DNA from: Bacteroidetes bacterium 47-18
GTDB lineage: Bacteria; Bacteroidota; Bacteroidia; Chitinophagales; Chitinophagaceae
NCBI GenBank assembly: GCA_001897155.1
Contig: MKSF01000024.1
Span: 27,310-91,309, forward strand
Reading direction: 5' to 3'
Length of the DNA stretch: 64,000 nt
Both the position numbers and the translations under genes were made by a program. The notes below the pieces were generated by a model. The model was not told the DNA's origin. It made no database searches and saw nothing but the letters and a program-made list of their open reading frames with translations. Positions 45,283-53,268 of this stretch are shown one piece after another (the first letter of the stretch is position 1; each line of letters opens with the position of its first letter).

Positions 45283-46104
45283 ATGAACTACCAGACATTC
45301 CAACCGAATAGCGACTTAAATGCACTCGTCAAATGTCATTGGACGTTGGAAGTTCCGGCCGAATACAGTTCGGAAAAGCAAAGGATTGTTCCTGACGGCT
45401 GTATGGAATTAATATTCATATTGGGTGATGACATAAAACGGTATACTTCCGAAACCGATTTTATTATTCAGCCCAGGGCAATAGTAATAGGGCAAATTAC
45501 AGAGCCATTTACTATTCAGCCTGTCGGCTATGTTCATTGTTTCGCTACTCGGTTTTACCCTTACGGCGTTGCCAACTTTATAAAAACACCACTTAAAAAC
45601 TTAGAAAACAAAGAAACTCCAATCGCTGAACTTTTCGGCCAATCAACAGCCGATGAACTGGAGCAAAAAATCATTCACGCAACCGGCACACAACAACGAA
45701 TTGAGATAATCGAAGACTTTCTGCAAAACAAGCTTAATGAAAAAGCCACCATTGACAACATTGTAAAATCAACGGTTGACACATTACTTGCAACGAGCGG
45801 AAGCTTGCCAATAAAAGCTATTCTGAAAGATGATTTGTCGAAACGCAGGCAGCTCGAAAGAAAATTTTTGAAACAAATAGGTATGAGCCCGAAACAGTTG
45901 GGTAAGGTTGTCCGGCTGCAAACCGCCTTAAAGCTGTTGTTTAATCAAAAGACAGAAACCTTTACCAGGATTGCTTACGAAAGCGAATATTACGACCAGA
46001 ACCATTTCATTAAAGACTTCAAAGAGTTTACAGGCACTACGCCCGCAGCGTTCCTGGCTGACGGACAAATGATTTTATCTTCTCTTTTTTACACACAAGA
46101 TTAG
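45283..46104 (+). CDS. AraC-family transcriptional regulator
   Basis: The 273-residue protein has an N-terminal DUF6597-like cupin sensor (NSDLNALVKCHWTLEVPAEY, RIVPDGCMELIFILGD) and a C-terminal AraC/XylS double helix-turn-helix (LSKRRQLERKFLKQIGMSPK, FTRIAYESEYYDQNHFIKDF KEFTGTTPAAF). It is a DNA-binding activator with unknown ligand. The VOC lipoprotein gene 63 bases downstream is its likely target. Confidence 0.92.
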   Translation: MNYQTFQPNSDLNALVKCHWTLEVPAEYSSEKQRIVPDGCMELIFILGDDIKRYTSETDFIIQPRAIVIGQITEPFTIQPVGYVHCFATRFYPYGVANFIKTPLKNLENKETPIAELFGQSTADELEQKIIHATGTQQRIEIIEDFLQNKLNEKATIDNIVKSTVDTLLATSGSLPIKAILKDDLSKRRQLERKFLKQIGMSPKQLGKVVRLQTALKLLFNQKTETFTRIAYESEYYDQNHFIKDFKEFTGTTPAAFLADGQMILSSLFYTQD

Positions 46105-46167
46105 TCTGTCGCATTTTTACTATTTCAGGAGTTTCACGTATGCTAACTTTGCATCAAAATTCATAAG

Positions 46168-46653
46168 ATGAAAAGAACTATACTAAGTGCGGTAATGCTG
46201 ATTGCAATCGGTTTTTCGGCTTGTACAAATACAAAAAAACAAGAAGAAAAAGCAGAAAATAGGCAAACTCAAAAAGCAAATAATACGAACAATCTGATTT
46301 CAATTGTAGAAATTCCGGTAACGGATTTCACAAGAGCTGTACAATTTTATCAAACCATTTTGGGCGTTACGATTGAAGAAATGGAAATGGACGGTAATAA
46401 AATGGGTGTATTGCCCAATGAAGAAGGAACAGTAAATGTAGTTTTGGTAAAAGGGAATGACTACAAACCGACAACTGACGGTGCTGTGCTTTATATTAAT
46501 GCAGGTAAGGATTTACAACCAATGCTTGATAAAGTAGCACAAAACGGCGGACAGGTAATCGTACCCAAAACAGAAATCAGCCCTGAAATGGGTTACTTCG
46601 CCTTGTTTATTGATTCCGAAGGAAACAAATTAGGACTCCACTCTGCCAACTAA
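46168..46653 (+). CDS. VOC (glyoxalase-fold) lipoprotein
   Basis: The 161-residue lipoprotein (MKRTILSAVMLIAIGFSAC) has a VOC domain: SIVEIPVTDFTRAVQFYQTI, EEMEMDGNKMGVLPNEEG, GYFALFIDSEGNKLGLHS. VOC proteins are usually cytosolic; a lipid-anchored one is unusual. It may bind or modify a small molecule at the envelope. It follows the AraC gene and ends at a recurring terminator. Confidence 0.86.
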   Translation: MKRTILSAVMLIAIGFSACTNTKKQEEKAENRQTQKANNTNNLISIVEIPVTDFTRAVQFYQTILGVTIEEMEMDGNKMGVLPNEEGTVNVVLVKGNDYKPTTDGAVLYINAGKDLQPMLDKVAQNGGQVIVPKTEISPEMGYFALFIDSEGNKLGLHSAN

Positions 46654-46686
46654 TTGTACCTAATAAAAGAAACGCAACAATAGTAT

Positions 46687-46730
46687 AGCTCCGGTTTTCG
46701 GGGCTTTTTTATTGTGTTCCTGTTCCGCAG
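46687..46730 (+). terminator. Recurring terminator element, copy 1
   Basis: AGCTCCGGTTTTCGGGGCTT TTTTATTG, then TTCCTG and CCGCAG. The short stem CCGG-TTTT-CGGGG is followed by a T-run. Nearly the same 44 bases recur at 55253-55296, and the stem alone at 48227-48252. Confidence 0.75.
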
Positions 46731-46778
46731 AGCTCCAAAATTATTAGTAAAAAGTTTAGTGGCTAGAAATATTATCGT

Positions 46779-46790
46779 AATATTGCAATA
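46779..46790. promoter_or_regulatory. Putative ArsR operator, copy 1
   Basis: AATATTGCAATA lies just upstream of the ArsR-type gene. A near-identical AATATCGCAATA lies at 47156-47167 before the DUF6428 gene. An ArsR dimer could bind both. Confidence 0.55.
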
Positions 46791-46811
46791 TAAAAATAAA
46801 TAAACAAAGCA

Positions 46812-47138
46812 ATGGGAGCAACCAAGACAGACCATTTTACAGACAAGCAGAATCAAATTGCTACAATCGCAAAAGCATTGGGACATCCTGCAAGAATTGC
46901 CATTATAGAATATTTATTGAAAGTGAATGAATGTATTTGTGGCGACATTGTAAACGAGCTACCATTAGCACAGCCAACTGTTTCACAACATTTAAAGGAG
47001 TTGAAAAATGCAGGTTTGATTAAGGGTAATATTGAGGGTAATTCAGTTTGTTACTGTATTGATGAAAAAACCTTTGATGTGCTGAAAGAATATTTTGCAA
47101 GAATTATTTTGACTGTAACCAATCAAAAATGCTGTTAG
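46812..47138 (+). CDS. ArsR-family metalloregulator
   Basis: The 108-residue winged-helix repressor has [20 protein letters not shown], the metal-site-like ECICGDIV (Cys pair in CxC spacing, as in ArsR), recognition helix [20 protein letters not shown], and a C-terminal CC. It probably releases DNA when arsenite or antimonite binds the cysteines. It heads a plus-strand group with DUF6428 and ArsC. Confidence 0.92.
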   Translation: MGATKTDHFTDKQNQIATIAKALGHPARIAIIEYLLKVNECICGDIVNELPLAQPTVSQHLKELKNAGLIKGNIEGNSVCYCIDEKTFDVLKEYFARIILTVTNQKCC

Positions 47139-47155
47139 GCATTTTTTCACTTTAC

Positions 47156-47167
47156 AATATCGCAATA
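47156..47167. promoter_or_regulatory. Putative ArsR operator, copy 2
   Basis: AATATCGCAATA matches the site before arsR at 11 of 12 bases. It lies 20 bases before the DUF6428 start, so the downstream genes may have their own regulated start. Confidence 0.5.
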
Positions 47168-47187
47168 AAACAAAATAATGAAATAAA

Positions 47188-47661
47188 ATGAAGCTATCAG
47201 AATTAAAAGCACTTTTACCAACATTGAACAATGTGCAATTTCAATTAGAGAACGGAACTTTTGTTCCCGAACATTTCCACATTACAGAAGTCGGGTTTAT
47301 AACCAAAGACTTTATTGATTGTGGCGGAACAATCAGAAAAGAAAAAGTTGTAAGCCTGCAGCTTTGGAACGCAAACGATTTTGACCACCGGTTAAAGCCC
47401 GAAAAGCTTTTAAAAATCATAGCACTTTCAGAGCAACATTTAAATATGGAAGATGCCGAAATTGAAGTGGAATATCAAAGCGATACAATAGGTAAGTACG
47501 CTTTGGAGTTTGGGGGAACAAATTTTATGCTACAAAGCAAAACAACGGCTTGTCTGGCAAGCGACAAATGTGGTATTCCGCAGGAAAAGCAAAAAGTAAA
47601 TTTATCGGAACTGCAAACTGTTCCATCCTCTTGTTGTACACCTGATAGCGGTTGTTGTTGA
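47188..47661 (+). CDS. DUF6428 family protein of ars operons
   Basis: The 157-residue protein has LKALLPTLNNVQFQLENGTF, VPEHFHITEVGFITKDFIDC and QLWNANDFDHRLKPEKLLKI, which match the DUF6428 family found next to arsR in Bacteroidota. The C-terminal tail is Cys-rich (SSCCTPDSGCC), suitable for metalloid binding. The function is not established. Confidence 0.88.
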   Translation: MKLSELKALLPTLNNVQFQLENGTFVPEHFHITEVGFITKDFIDCGGTIRKEKVVSLQLWNANDFDHRLKPEKLLKIIALSEQHLNMEDAEIEVEYQSDTIGKYALEFGGTNFMLQSKTTACLASDKCGIPQEKQKVNLSELQTVPSSCCTPDSGCC

Positions 47662-47664
47662 TTT

Positions 47665-47790
47665 ATGAAAAAGAAATTTATCAAATACAAAAAGCCGATT
47701 ATCATAACGACATCAGTAATTGTGTTGCAGCTCATTTTTGGCTTTGACCCGAAGTTTTGCATTATCAATATTATTTGGCTCTTAGTTTAA
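47665..47790 (+). CDS. Small membrane peptide in ars group
   Basis: The 41-residue frame MKKKFIKYKKPIIITTSVIV, one membrane helix, ends IINIIWLLV. It starts 4 bases after the DUF6428 stop and ends 11 bases before the ArsC start, so its position supports it being translated. It is basic at the N-terminus. Not recognised. Confidence 0.5.
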   Translation: MKKKFIKYKKPIIITTSVIVLQLIFGFDPKFCIINIIWLLV

Positions 47791-47801
47791 TCACAGAAAA
47801 A

Positions 47802-48218
47802 ATGAAAAAGAAAATTTTAGTGCTTTGCACAGGGAACAGTTGCAGAAGCCAGATTGCAGAGGCCTATTTGCGGTACTTCGCAAACGACAAAGCCGACATT
47901 TACAGTGCAGGTGTGGAAACGCACGGAGTGAACCCCAAAGCCATTGCGGCAATGCAAGAAGATAACATTGATATATCAAATCACACTTCAAATAACATTG
48001 ACGAGTACCGCAATATTGATTTTGATTTGGTAATTACAGTTTGCGACAATGCGAAAGAACGCTGTCCGTTCTTCCCGACCAAAGCAAAAAAGGTTCATCA
48101 AAATTTTCCCGACCCTGCCAAAGCAACAGGAACAGACGGAGAAATTAAAGAACAGTTCAGGCAAGTCCGACAACAAATAAAAGACTATTGCAAACAGTTT
48201 GTAGCAGACAATTTGTAA
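47802..48218 (+). CDS. arsC: Arsenate reductase (LMW phosphatase family)
   Basis: The protein has 138 residues from the ATG at 47802. An upstream in-frame ATG would give an unlikely 15-residue extension that overlaps the small peptide frame. The active-site P-loop CTGNSCRSQIAE lies at residues 8-19. The resolving cysteines are probably in ITVCDNAKERCPFFP, with the general acid in PDPAKATG, as in thioredoxin-linked ArsC. It reduces arsenate to arsenite in the cytosol. No ArsB or Acr3 efflux gene follows, so arsenite export must lie elsewhere or be missing. Confidence 0.93.
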   Translation: MKKKILVLCTGNSCRSQIAEAYLRYFANDKADIYSAGVETHGVNPKAIAAMQEDNIDISNHTSNNIDEYRNIDFDLVITVCDNAKERCPFFPTKAKKVHQNFPDPAKATGTDGEIKEQFRQVRQQIKDYCKQFVADNL

Positions 48219-48226
48219 CAATCACA

Positions 48227-48252
48227 ACCCCGGTTTTCGGGACTTTTTTATT
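48227..48252 (+). terminator. Recurring terminator element, copy 3
   Basis: ACCCCGGTTTTCGGGACTTTTT ends the arsC transcript. It is the same stem-loop as at 46687 and 55253 but without the downstream extension. Confidence 0.7.
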
Positions 48253-48269
48253 CTATCCAACCGGCAAAC

Positions 48270-48309
48270 AACCGCCAACAGTCGGTTGTGATATTTGTCT
48301 AACTTTGAG
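48270..48309 (+). promoter_or_regulatory. Recurring promoter-like module, copy 2
   Basis: AACCGCCAACAGTCGGTTGT followed by GATATTTGTCTAACTTTGA contains the inverted repeat CAACCG/CGGTTG and a TAnnTTTG box (TAACTTTG). It matches 45190-45230 and lies about 170 bases before the TPR gene. Confidence 0.45.
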
Positions 48310-48479
48310 ATACTAAAAAGAATAATCCGATTGCCTTTAAAAACGTAGCTTAGTAAAATGGCAAACAATCAGACCAATACAACAGACGGTAGAGATATTT
48401 ATGTAGTTTTGATACGCATATAAGTAAGTTGGCTGTAATTTTATCGAAAAATCCACGCTTAATCAAAACTTAAAACATT

Positions 48480-49574
48480 ATGGGATTTTTCGACTTCTTC
48501 AAATCGGGTTCAAATAAGCCTTCGATTGACTTAACTGATTTTAAATTTGTATCAGACGACCATACAAGAATACAAAATGGACAAAAATCAAATGCAAATA
48601 ATAAAGGGGCTTGGCGCGGAATAAGAGTTCAAACGTCTGACAACAAAACTTTCACTTCAACTATTTATAATTTAAGTGGTACACATCCTATTTGGGGAGA
48701 TAATATTCAAATGGCACCAAAACAAATGAAAATCATCGAACAAAACGATGAGAAAATTTTTCTTCGTGGATTTGGAACAGATACGATGGGAGCATCATTT
48801 GCAGACTATGGAATAACTCTACACAAACAAAATGGAAGTATTGACAAAGTTACACTTCATATGTTTGACAGAAATACAGAAATAGTTTATTCAAAAGGCA
48901 ATCCGTCCGAAATGAATAAACCTAAAGTTGTTCCCAAAGTTACGGAAGTAACAAAACCTACAGTTGTACAAAATTTAGACAGCACAATAGTTGCATTAAA
49001 GAATTACAAACAAAAATGGGATACGGAAACTTCAATGCAACAAAAGATGATGATTGCAATGCAATCTGACAATCTTAACAATAAAGGGTGTGATAATTAT
49101 GAGAATGGTAATACAGATTTAGCAATTGATTTCTTTAATCAGGCACTACAAATAATGCCAATAAATAGTGATGCTCTTTTAAATTTAGCCAGAAGCTACA
49201 ATAAATCAGGACAATTGAATAACACAATAGACCCATTGAAAAAGCTTTATCATTTATCACCAGATTCTCAAATACTGAAACATAAAATAATAGCATACTC
49301 TTTATTATTAAAGTTACTTGACAATTTTGATTCCGACGGAGGAGCTACTTATCCTTCAACTGTTATAAAATTTGTAGAACAAAATTTTTCATTTATAACA
49401 TCAGACCGAGAAATAAAACAACTTATTCACAAACTAAATCAACCATACAATAGAGATATTCTTACATATCAATTAGAGGGAATATTTGGCGGAGAACATT
49501 TATATATGACATCTTCAGGCACAGATAGAGCAACTATACGTGAGGAAATGCGAGATGCCCTAAACTGGAATTAA
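48480..49574 (+). CDS. TPR protein of unknown function
   Basis: The 364-residue protein has no signal peptide. It starts MGFFDFFKSGSNKPSIDLTD, has an N-terminal beta domain of about 150 residues, then a TPR region (NDALDLARSYNKSGQLN-like unit at about 245-275, in ALLNLARSYNKSGQLNNTID). It could be a cytosolic scaffold. It is AT-rich compared with its neighbours and is bounded by attC-like sequence on its 3' side, so it may be an acquired cassette. Confidence 0.75.
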   Translation: MGFFDFFKSGSNKPSIDLTDFKFVSDDHTRIQNGQKSNANNKGAWRGIRVQTSDNKTFTSTIYNLSGTHPIWGDNIQMAPKQMKIIEQNDEKIFLRGFGTDTMGASFADYGITLHKQNGSIDKVTLHMFDRNTEIVYSKGNPSEMNKPKVVPKVTEVTKPTVVQNLDSTIVALKNYKQKWDTETSMQQKMMIAMQSDNLNNKGCDNYENGNTDLAIDFFNQALQIMPINSDALLNLARSYNKSGQLNNTIDPLKKLYHLSPDSQILKHKIIAYSLLLKLLDNFDSDGGATYPSTVIKFVEQNFSFITSDREIKQLIHKLNQPYNRDILTYQLEGIFGGEHLYMTSSGTDRATIREEMRDALNWN

Positions 49575-49803
49575 AACAAAAACTACAGCCAACAAGCAGT
49601 TTGGCAAAAGAGCGGAGTTAAGGCTAAATTCAACGTTAGTACTTTTTATGCCGCCAATGCTGTGAGCATTGGCTTTTTCTTTAATTTAGCCACGGCTCAC
49701 AGCATTGGCTACGTTCGTGCAAAATCTCAGCTTTTTGGCTTCGATTTTCCGCTCCTTCGCCAAGCTGCCGAACCGTTGTGCGTCATATTATAGAAACCTG
49801 AAA
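49575..49803. other. attC-like intercassette region
   Basis: These 229 bases lie between the TPR and propeller genes. They hold imperfect inverted repeats, an AACGTTAG core at 49633-49640, the terminator at 49653-49679, a CCGTTGTG core at 49773-49780 and repeated GCCAATGCT-type arms (also at about 49700). The layout resembles folded integron attC sites, but no integrase is visible. Confidence 0.4.
49653..49679 (+). terminator. Terminator after TPR gene
   Basis: GCCAATGCT pairs with AGCATTGGC around a GTG loop, followed by TTTTTC. Confidence 0.75.
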
Positions 49804-50874
49804 ATGAACAAGAAATTGAAAATGATTTACATACTACTGATATTGACACTGAACTTTTCTTGTGTTGAAAAGAAATCAACCGAAAAAGAAGCTAAGAACG
49901 CTGAATTGGTAGCGACTTCAAAAACCAACACCTTAAAATTTACTTCTGCAATACGTGCTATATTTCAGGACAGTAAAGGCAATTATTGGTTTGGAAGTCA
50001 TAATGAAGGCGTAAGTTTTTATAATGGAAAATCATATGAATACTTTACAACAAATGAAGGTTTATCCGACAATCAAATCCGTTCAATTCAGGAAGACAAG
50101 AATGGAAAAATTTGGTTGGGAACTGCAAAAGGAATAAGTGCATATGACAGAGGAAAGTTTACTAATTATCCATCTAAAAATAACAACCCAATATATGATT
50201 GGAATGAAACCAATGGAGATTTATGGTTTTATGCGTGGGAAGAAGACGGAATAAATCGTTTTGACGAAATAAATATGAACTATTTGATTTTCCCAAAACC
50301 CAAAAATAAAAATGCTGACAATGCTGACAATACTTACGGTGTTACGGGTATCTCAAAAGATAAAGACGGTAAAGTTTGGATTGCGACTTATGCAGCGCTA
50401 TTTAACTATGATGGTAAAATGGTAAATATCTTTGATAAAGAAAAATTAAACCTAAAAGATAATGAGCGTTTGCATATAAGAAGTGTATTAGCAGATTCAA
50501 AAGGCCGCATTTGGATAGGAAATAATGGAATTGGTGTTTTGCTAATGGAAGGTAATTCAATCATTAATTTTTCTGAAAAGAATAATTTAATCCATCCAAC
50601 AAGCACAAGAAGAGGAGATAAATCAAAACCAGGCACACTTGAACACCCTTTTGCTATTGAAGAAGATTCAGAAGGCAATATTTGGTTTGGAGATGTATAT
50701 ACAGGAGCCTGGAAATATGACGGTAAAACTTTGACAAACTATTCAATTAGTGACAAACTATCGAACCCAATGGTTTGGACTATTTATAAAGACAACAAAA
50801 ACAATTTGCTTTTTGGAATGGCAGACGGAAATATATTTAAGTTTAACGGAAAGGCTTTTGAAAAGCAATTTTAA
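49804..50874 (+). CDS. Two-component-regulator-propeller lipoprotein
   Basis: The 356-residue lipoprotein from the ATG at 49804 has signal MKLKMIYILLILTLNFSC-like (KMIYILLILTLNFSC). It has repeated Reg_prop units: FQDSKGNYWFGSHNEGVSFY, IQEDKNGKIWLGTAKGISAY, ADSKGRIWIGNNGIGVLLME, EEDSEGNIWFGDVYTGAWKY. Such propellers usually form the sensor part of hybrid kinases, but here no kinase follows. It may bind a ligand at the envelope. Confidence 0.86.
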   Translation: MNKKLKMIYILLILTLNFSCVEKKSTEKEAKNAELVATSKTNTLKFTSAIRAIFQDSKGNYWFGSHNEGVSFYNGKSYEYFTTNEGLSDNQIRSIQEDKNGKIWLGTAKGISAYDRGKFTNYPSKNNNPIYDWNETNGDLWFYAWEEDGINRFDEINMNYLIFPKPKNKNADNADNTYGVTGISKDKDGKVWIATYAALFNYDGKMVNIFDKEKLNLKDNERLHIRSVLADSKGRIWIGNNGIGVLLMEGNSIINFSEKNNLIHPTSTRRGDKSKPGTLEHPFAIEEDSEGNIWFGDVYTGAWKYDGKTLTNYSISDKLSNPMVWTIYKDNKNNLLFGMADGNIFKFNGKAFEKQF

Positions 50875-50889
50875 GAAATACGAACGCAC

Positions 50890-51010
50890 AACAGCGGTTT
50901 TGCGCAATGGCGGGTACGGTGCTTCGATTGACAGTTTTTCGATTGAACTTTAGTAATAAATTGAAACTTTGTGCTCCAAAACTCGCCCGAAAGCAAAGCC
51001 CCAAAACGTT
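50890..51010. repeat. attC-like imperfect inverted repeat
   Basis: The left arm AACAGCGGTTTTGCGCAATG GCGGGT (50890-50915) is partly complementary to the right arm 50981-51010 (ACTCGCCCGAAAGCAAAGCC CCAAAACGTT), with a 65-base loop. It ends at an AACGTTAT core, as attC sites end at a G-TT core. It lies between the propeller gene and the hydrolase gene. Confidence 0.45.
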
Positions 51011-51062
51011 ATCGGCTATTCTAAAACAGGAAACCAAAGTCCAAAAAAATCGAGACTTTTTT

Positions 51063-51083
51063 ATGGAGCTCTTCAGCAAAATA
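51063..51083 (+). repeat. 21-base repeat, two copies
   Basis: ATGGAGCTCTTCAGCAAAAT A here and ATGGAGCTGTTCAGCAAAAT A at 52599-52619 differ at one base. Both follow a T-rich stretch between genes, so they probably mark terminator-linked cassette ends. Confidence 0.5.
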
Positions 51084-51095
51084 TTATATATTAAG

Positions 51096-51986
51096 ATGAA
51101 CAAGATAGCGATATTGCTAACTTTAATATTTTTTGTCCTGACATCGTGTAACGAAAACAAGACAACAACTATAACAATGGCAACAGAAACAGCAGACAAA
51201 TTAACTTTTGACAGCGGATATTCCGAAGTGAACGGACTAAAAATGTATTACGAAATTTACGGACAGGGCAAACCATTCGTTTTAATTCACGGTGGCGGTT
51301 CTACAATTCAGTCCAACTTTGGAAAAGTTATTCCGTTGTTCGCAAAAAACAGGAAAGTAATTGCAGTTGAATTGCAGGCTCACGGACGAACCAGCGACAG
51401 AAACGCAGACTTATCATTTGAGCAAGATGCGGACGACATCGCAACGTTACTCAAAAATTTAAATATTGACAAAGCCGACTTTTTGGGTTTCAGCAATGGC
51501 GGTACCACTACTTTGCAAATGGCCATTCGCCACCCCGAAATGGTTGATAAAATTGTTGTTGGTTCTGCACTTGCCAAACGGAACGGAGTTCCCGAATGGT
51601 TTTGGGACTTTATGAAACAAGCAAAGCTGGAAAATATGCCGGAACAGTTGAAAACGGCCTATCAGCAAGTAGCACCCGACACTGGCGGTTTACAAATAAT
51701 GCACGATAAAGACGCTAAGCGAATGGTAAATTTCAAAGACATTACAGACGAGCAAATTAAATCCATTAAAGCACCTGCTTTAATTATCATTGGCGACAAA
51801 GACGTTATTACACCCGAACACGCTATTGAATTACACAGACAAATTGCCAACTCTGAATTAGCAATAATTCCGGGCGGACACGGAGAGTATATCGGAGAAA
51901 TCACGACAATTACACCTGCCACAAAAGAAAGTGAATTTGCGGTGCCGGTAATTGAAAAATTCCTGGACAAGAAAACTAATAATTGA
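51096..51986 (+). CDS. Alpha/beta hydrolase, lipoprotein
   Basis: The protein has 296 residues from the ATG at 51096 (MNKIAILLTLIFFVLTSC), a lipoprotein signal; the longer frame upstream is noncoding. It is a full alpha/beta hydrolase with oxyanion region VLIHGGGSTIQSN, nucleophile elbow GFSNGG (GxSxG), acid Asp in IIGDKDVITP and His in IPGGHGEYI. It cleaves an ester or similar bond at the envelope. The substrate is unknown. It starts about 85 bases after the attC-like core. Confidence 0.9.
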   Translation: MNKIAILLTLIFFVLTSCNENKTTTITMATETADKLTFDSGYSEVNGLKMYYEIYGQGKPFVLIHGGGSTIQSNFGKVIPLFAKNRKVIAVELQAHGRTSDRNADLSFEQDADDIATLLKNLNIDKADFLGFSNGGTTTLQMAIRHPEMVDKIVVGSALAKRNGVPEWFWDFMKQAKLENMPEQLKTAYQQVAPDTGGLQIMHDKDAKRMVNFKDITDEQIKSIKAPALIIIGDKDVITPEHAIELHRQIANSELAIIPGGHGEYIGEITTITPATKESEFAVPVIEKFLDKKTNN

Positions 51987-52000
51987 TTTAAAGAGATAGT

Positions 52001-52552
52001 ATGAGAAAACTAATTGCAGCATTCAATATGACATTGGATGGGTTTTGCGACCATACGGCAGGCTTGCCCGATGAAGCCATACATCAGCATTATACGGAAT
52101 TACTGGGCCAGGGAGATGCTATTTTATATGGCAGAACTACCTATCAGCTTATGGAGTTCTGGCGAACGTTTTTAGAAAATCCTTCAGAAGAAAAATCAAT
52201 GAATGACTTTGCCCTAGCTATTGACAATATTCCAAAGATTGTTTTTTCCCATACGCTTAAAAATGTAGACTGGAAAAGTGCAACCATAGCCAATCGTGAT
52301 TTAAAGGAAACTGTTTCAGCACTCAAGCAGCAACCAGGTAAAGACATTTTTGTTGGCAGTCGCAGTTTAATTATCCAGCTGATGCAACTTAACTTGATTG
52401 ATGAATTCCAGCTTTGCATATATCCGGTTATTGCAGGAAATGGTTTACCCTTATTTGACAACATAAACAACAGGACTATTTTTAAACTCCTTAAGACTAA
52501 AACCTTTAATGGCGGAGCAGTAATTCTTTATTATGAACCGAGCAATGAATAA
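52001..52552 (+). CDS. Dihydrofolate reductase family (RibD C-terminal-like) protein
   Basis: The 183-residue protein has MRKLIAAFNMTLDGFCDHTA, ILYGRTTYQLMEFWRTF, KIVFSHTLKNVDWKSATIAN and FVGSRSLIIQLMQLNLIDEF, which match the RibD_C/YyaP-like branch of DHFR-fold NADPH reductases. It is not folA. The substrate is unknown. It starts 14 bases after the hydrolase gene and ends at a hairpin terminator. Confidence 0.9.
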   Translation: MRKLIAAFNMTLDGFCDHTAGLPDEAIHQHYTELLGQGDAILYGRTTYQLMEFWRTFLENPSEEKSMNDFALAIDNIPKIVFSHTLKNVDWKSATIANRDLKETVSALKQQPGKDIFVGSRSLIIQLMQLNLIDEFQLCIYPVIAGNGLPLFDNINNRTIFKLLKTKTFNGGAVILYYEPSNE

Positions 52553-52567
52553 CAAATAAAAAGCAAC

Positions 52568-52597
52568 GAACCGCCAACAGGTGGTTTTCTTATTTTT
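52568..52597 (+). terminator. Terminator after the DHFR-fold gene
   Basis: AACCGCC pairs with GGTGGTT around an AACA loop, followed by TTCTTATTTTT. Confidence 0.6.
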
Positions 52598-52624
52598 AAT
52601 GGAGCTGTTCAGCAAAATAATCTG

Positions 52625-52660
52625 AGCCTCACAACAAAGCCGTTGTGAGGCTTTAATTTT
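52625..52660 (+). terminator. Second hairpin terminator
   Basis: AGCCTCACAAC (52625-52635) pairs with GTTGTGAGGCT (52642-52652), followed by TTAATTTT. The next 260 bases up to the YCII gene hold only an unconvincing short frame. Confidence 0.75.
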
Positions 52661-52914
52661 AATTTTGCAATGTAACCGTTCCTTATGCGACAGGAATCTG
52701 CCCAGCACTCAACTCCGGAAGCCCGGCAGATTTTGCTGACACCCACTGTAAAGGACTTTCATAAGCTTATCATTCCATTGTATAAATACGCTATAGGGCA
52801 ACGCAGAAGCCCAACAGGCAATCCCGGAAAAAAAGGAGCAATTTTGTCCCTGAAACAGCATCCCGGTTGTCATTACTACGATAATAGTAATTTTAAATCA
52901 AAAAAGGTAACCAA

Positions 52915-53262
52915 ATGAAAGCGTATTTAATGCTAATCCGTGAAAACTTAGAAAACTACGGGAAAATGACAGCCCAGGAAATGCAGGACGATATTGCAAA
53001 ACATATAAAATGGGTAGAACAGCTCGTCGAAAACGGAAATTTTAAAGGTGGCGACCCCTTAGCTCCGGCAGGTAAGCACATTAAGGGCAGCGAGAAAGTC
53101 GTTACGGACGGACCTTACATTGAGACCAAAGAAGGCATAAGCGGATTTTATTTCCTGCTGGCCAATTCGCTTGAAGAAGCGGCAGAGATAGCCAAAGGTT
53201 GTCCCTCTCTTGATACCGGGGGCACCGTTGAAATCCGTGAAATTCTTCATACCGAACAGTAA
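52915..53262 (+). CDS. YCII-family (DGPF) protein
   Basis: The 115-residue YCII domain has MKAYLMLIRENLENYGKMTA, then KGSEKVVTDGPYIETKEGIS (the DGPF motif, here DGPY), then GFYFLLANSLEEAAEIAKGC. It forms a ferredoxin-like fold. Genes of this type sit next to ECF42-type sigma factors, and the sigma gene follows 6 bases later. It is likely cotranscribed and may be the sigma factor's target or partner. Confidence 0.93.
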   Translation: MKAYLMLIRENLENYGKMTAQEMQDDIAKHIKWVEQLVENGNFKGGDPLAPAGKHIKGSEKVVTDGPYIETKEGISGFYFLLANSLEEAAEIAKGCPSLDTGGTVEIREILHTEQ

Positions 53263-53268
53263 GTAAAG

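Noticed and set aside
51001..51095. Long N-terminal extension of the alpha/beta hydrolase (start at 50907)
   Set aside because: It would cover the attC-like element; the lipoprotein signal at 51096 marks the true start.
52685..52918. 77-codon plus-strand frame
   Set aside because: It has no recognisable domain, unusual composition and overlaps the next start; it is probably not coding.
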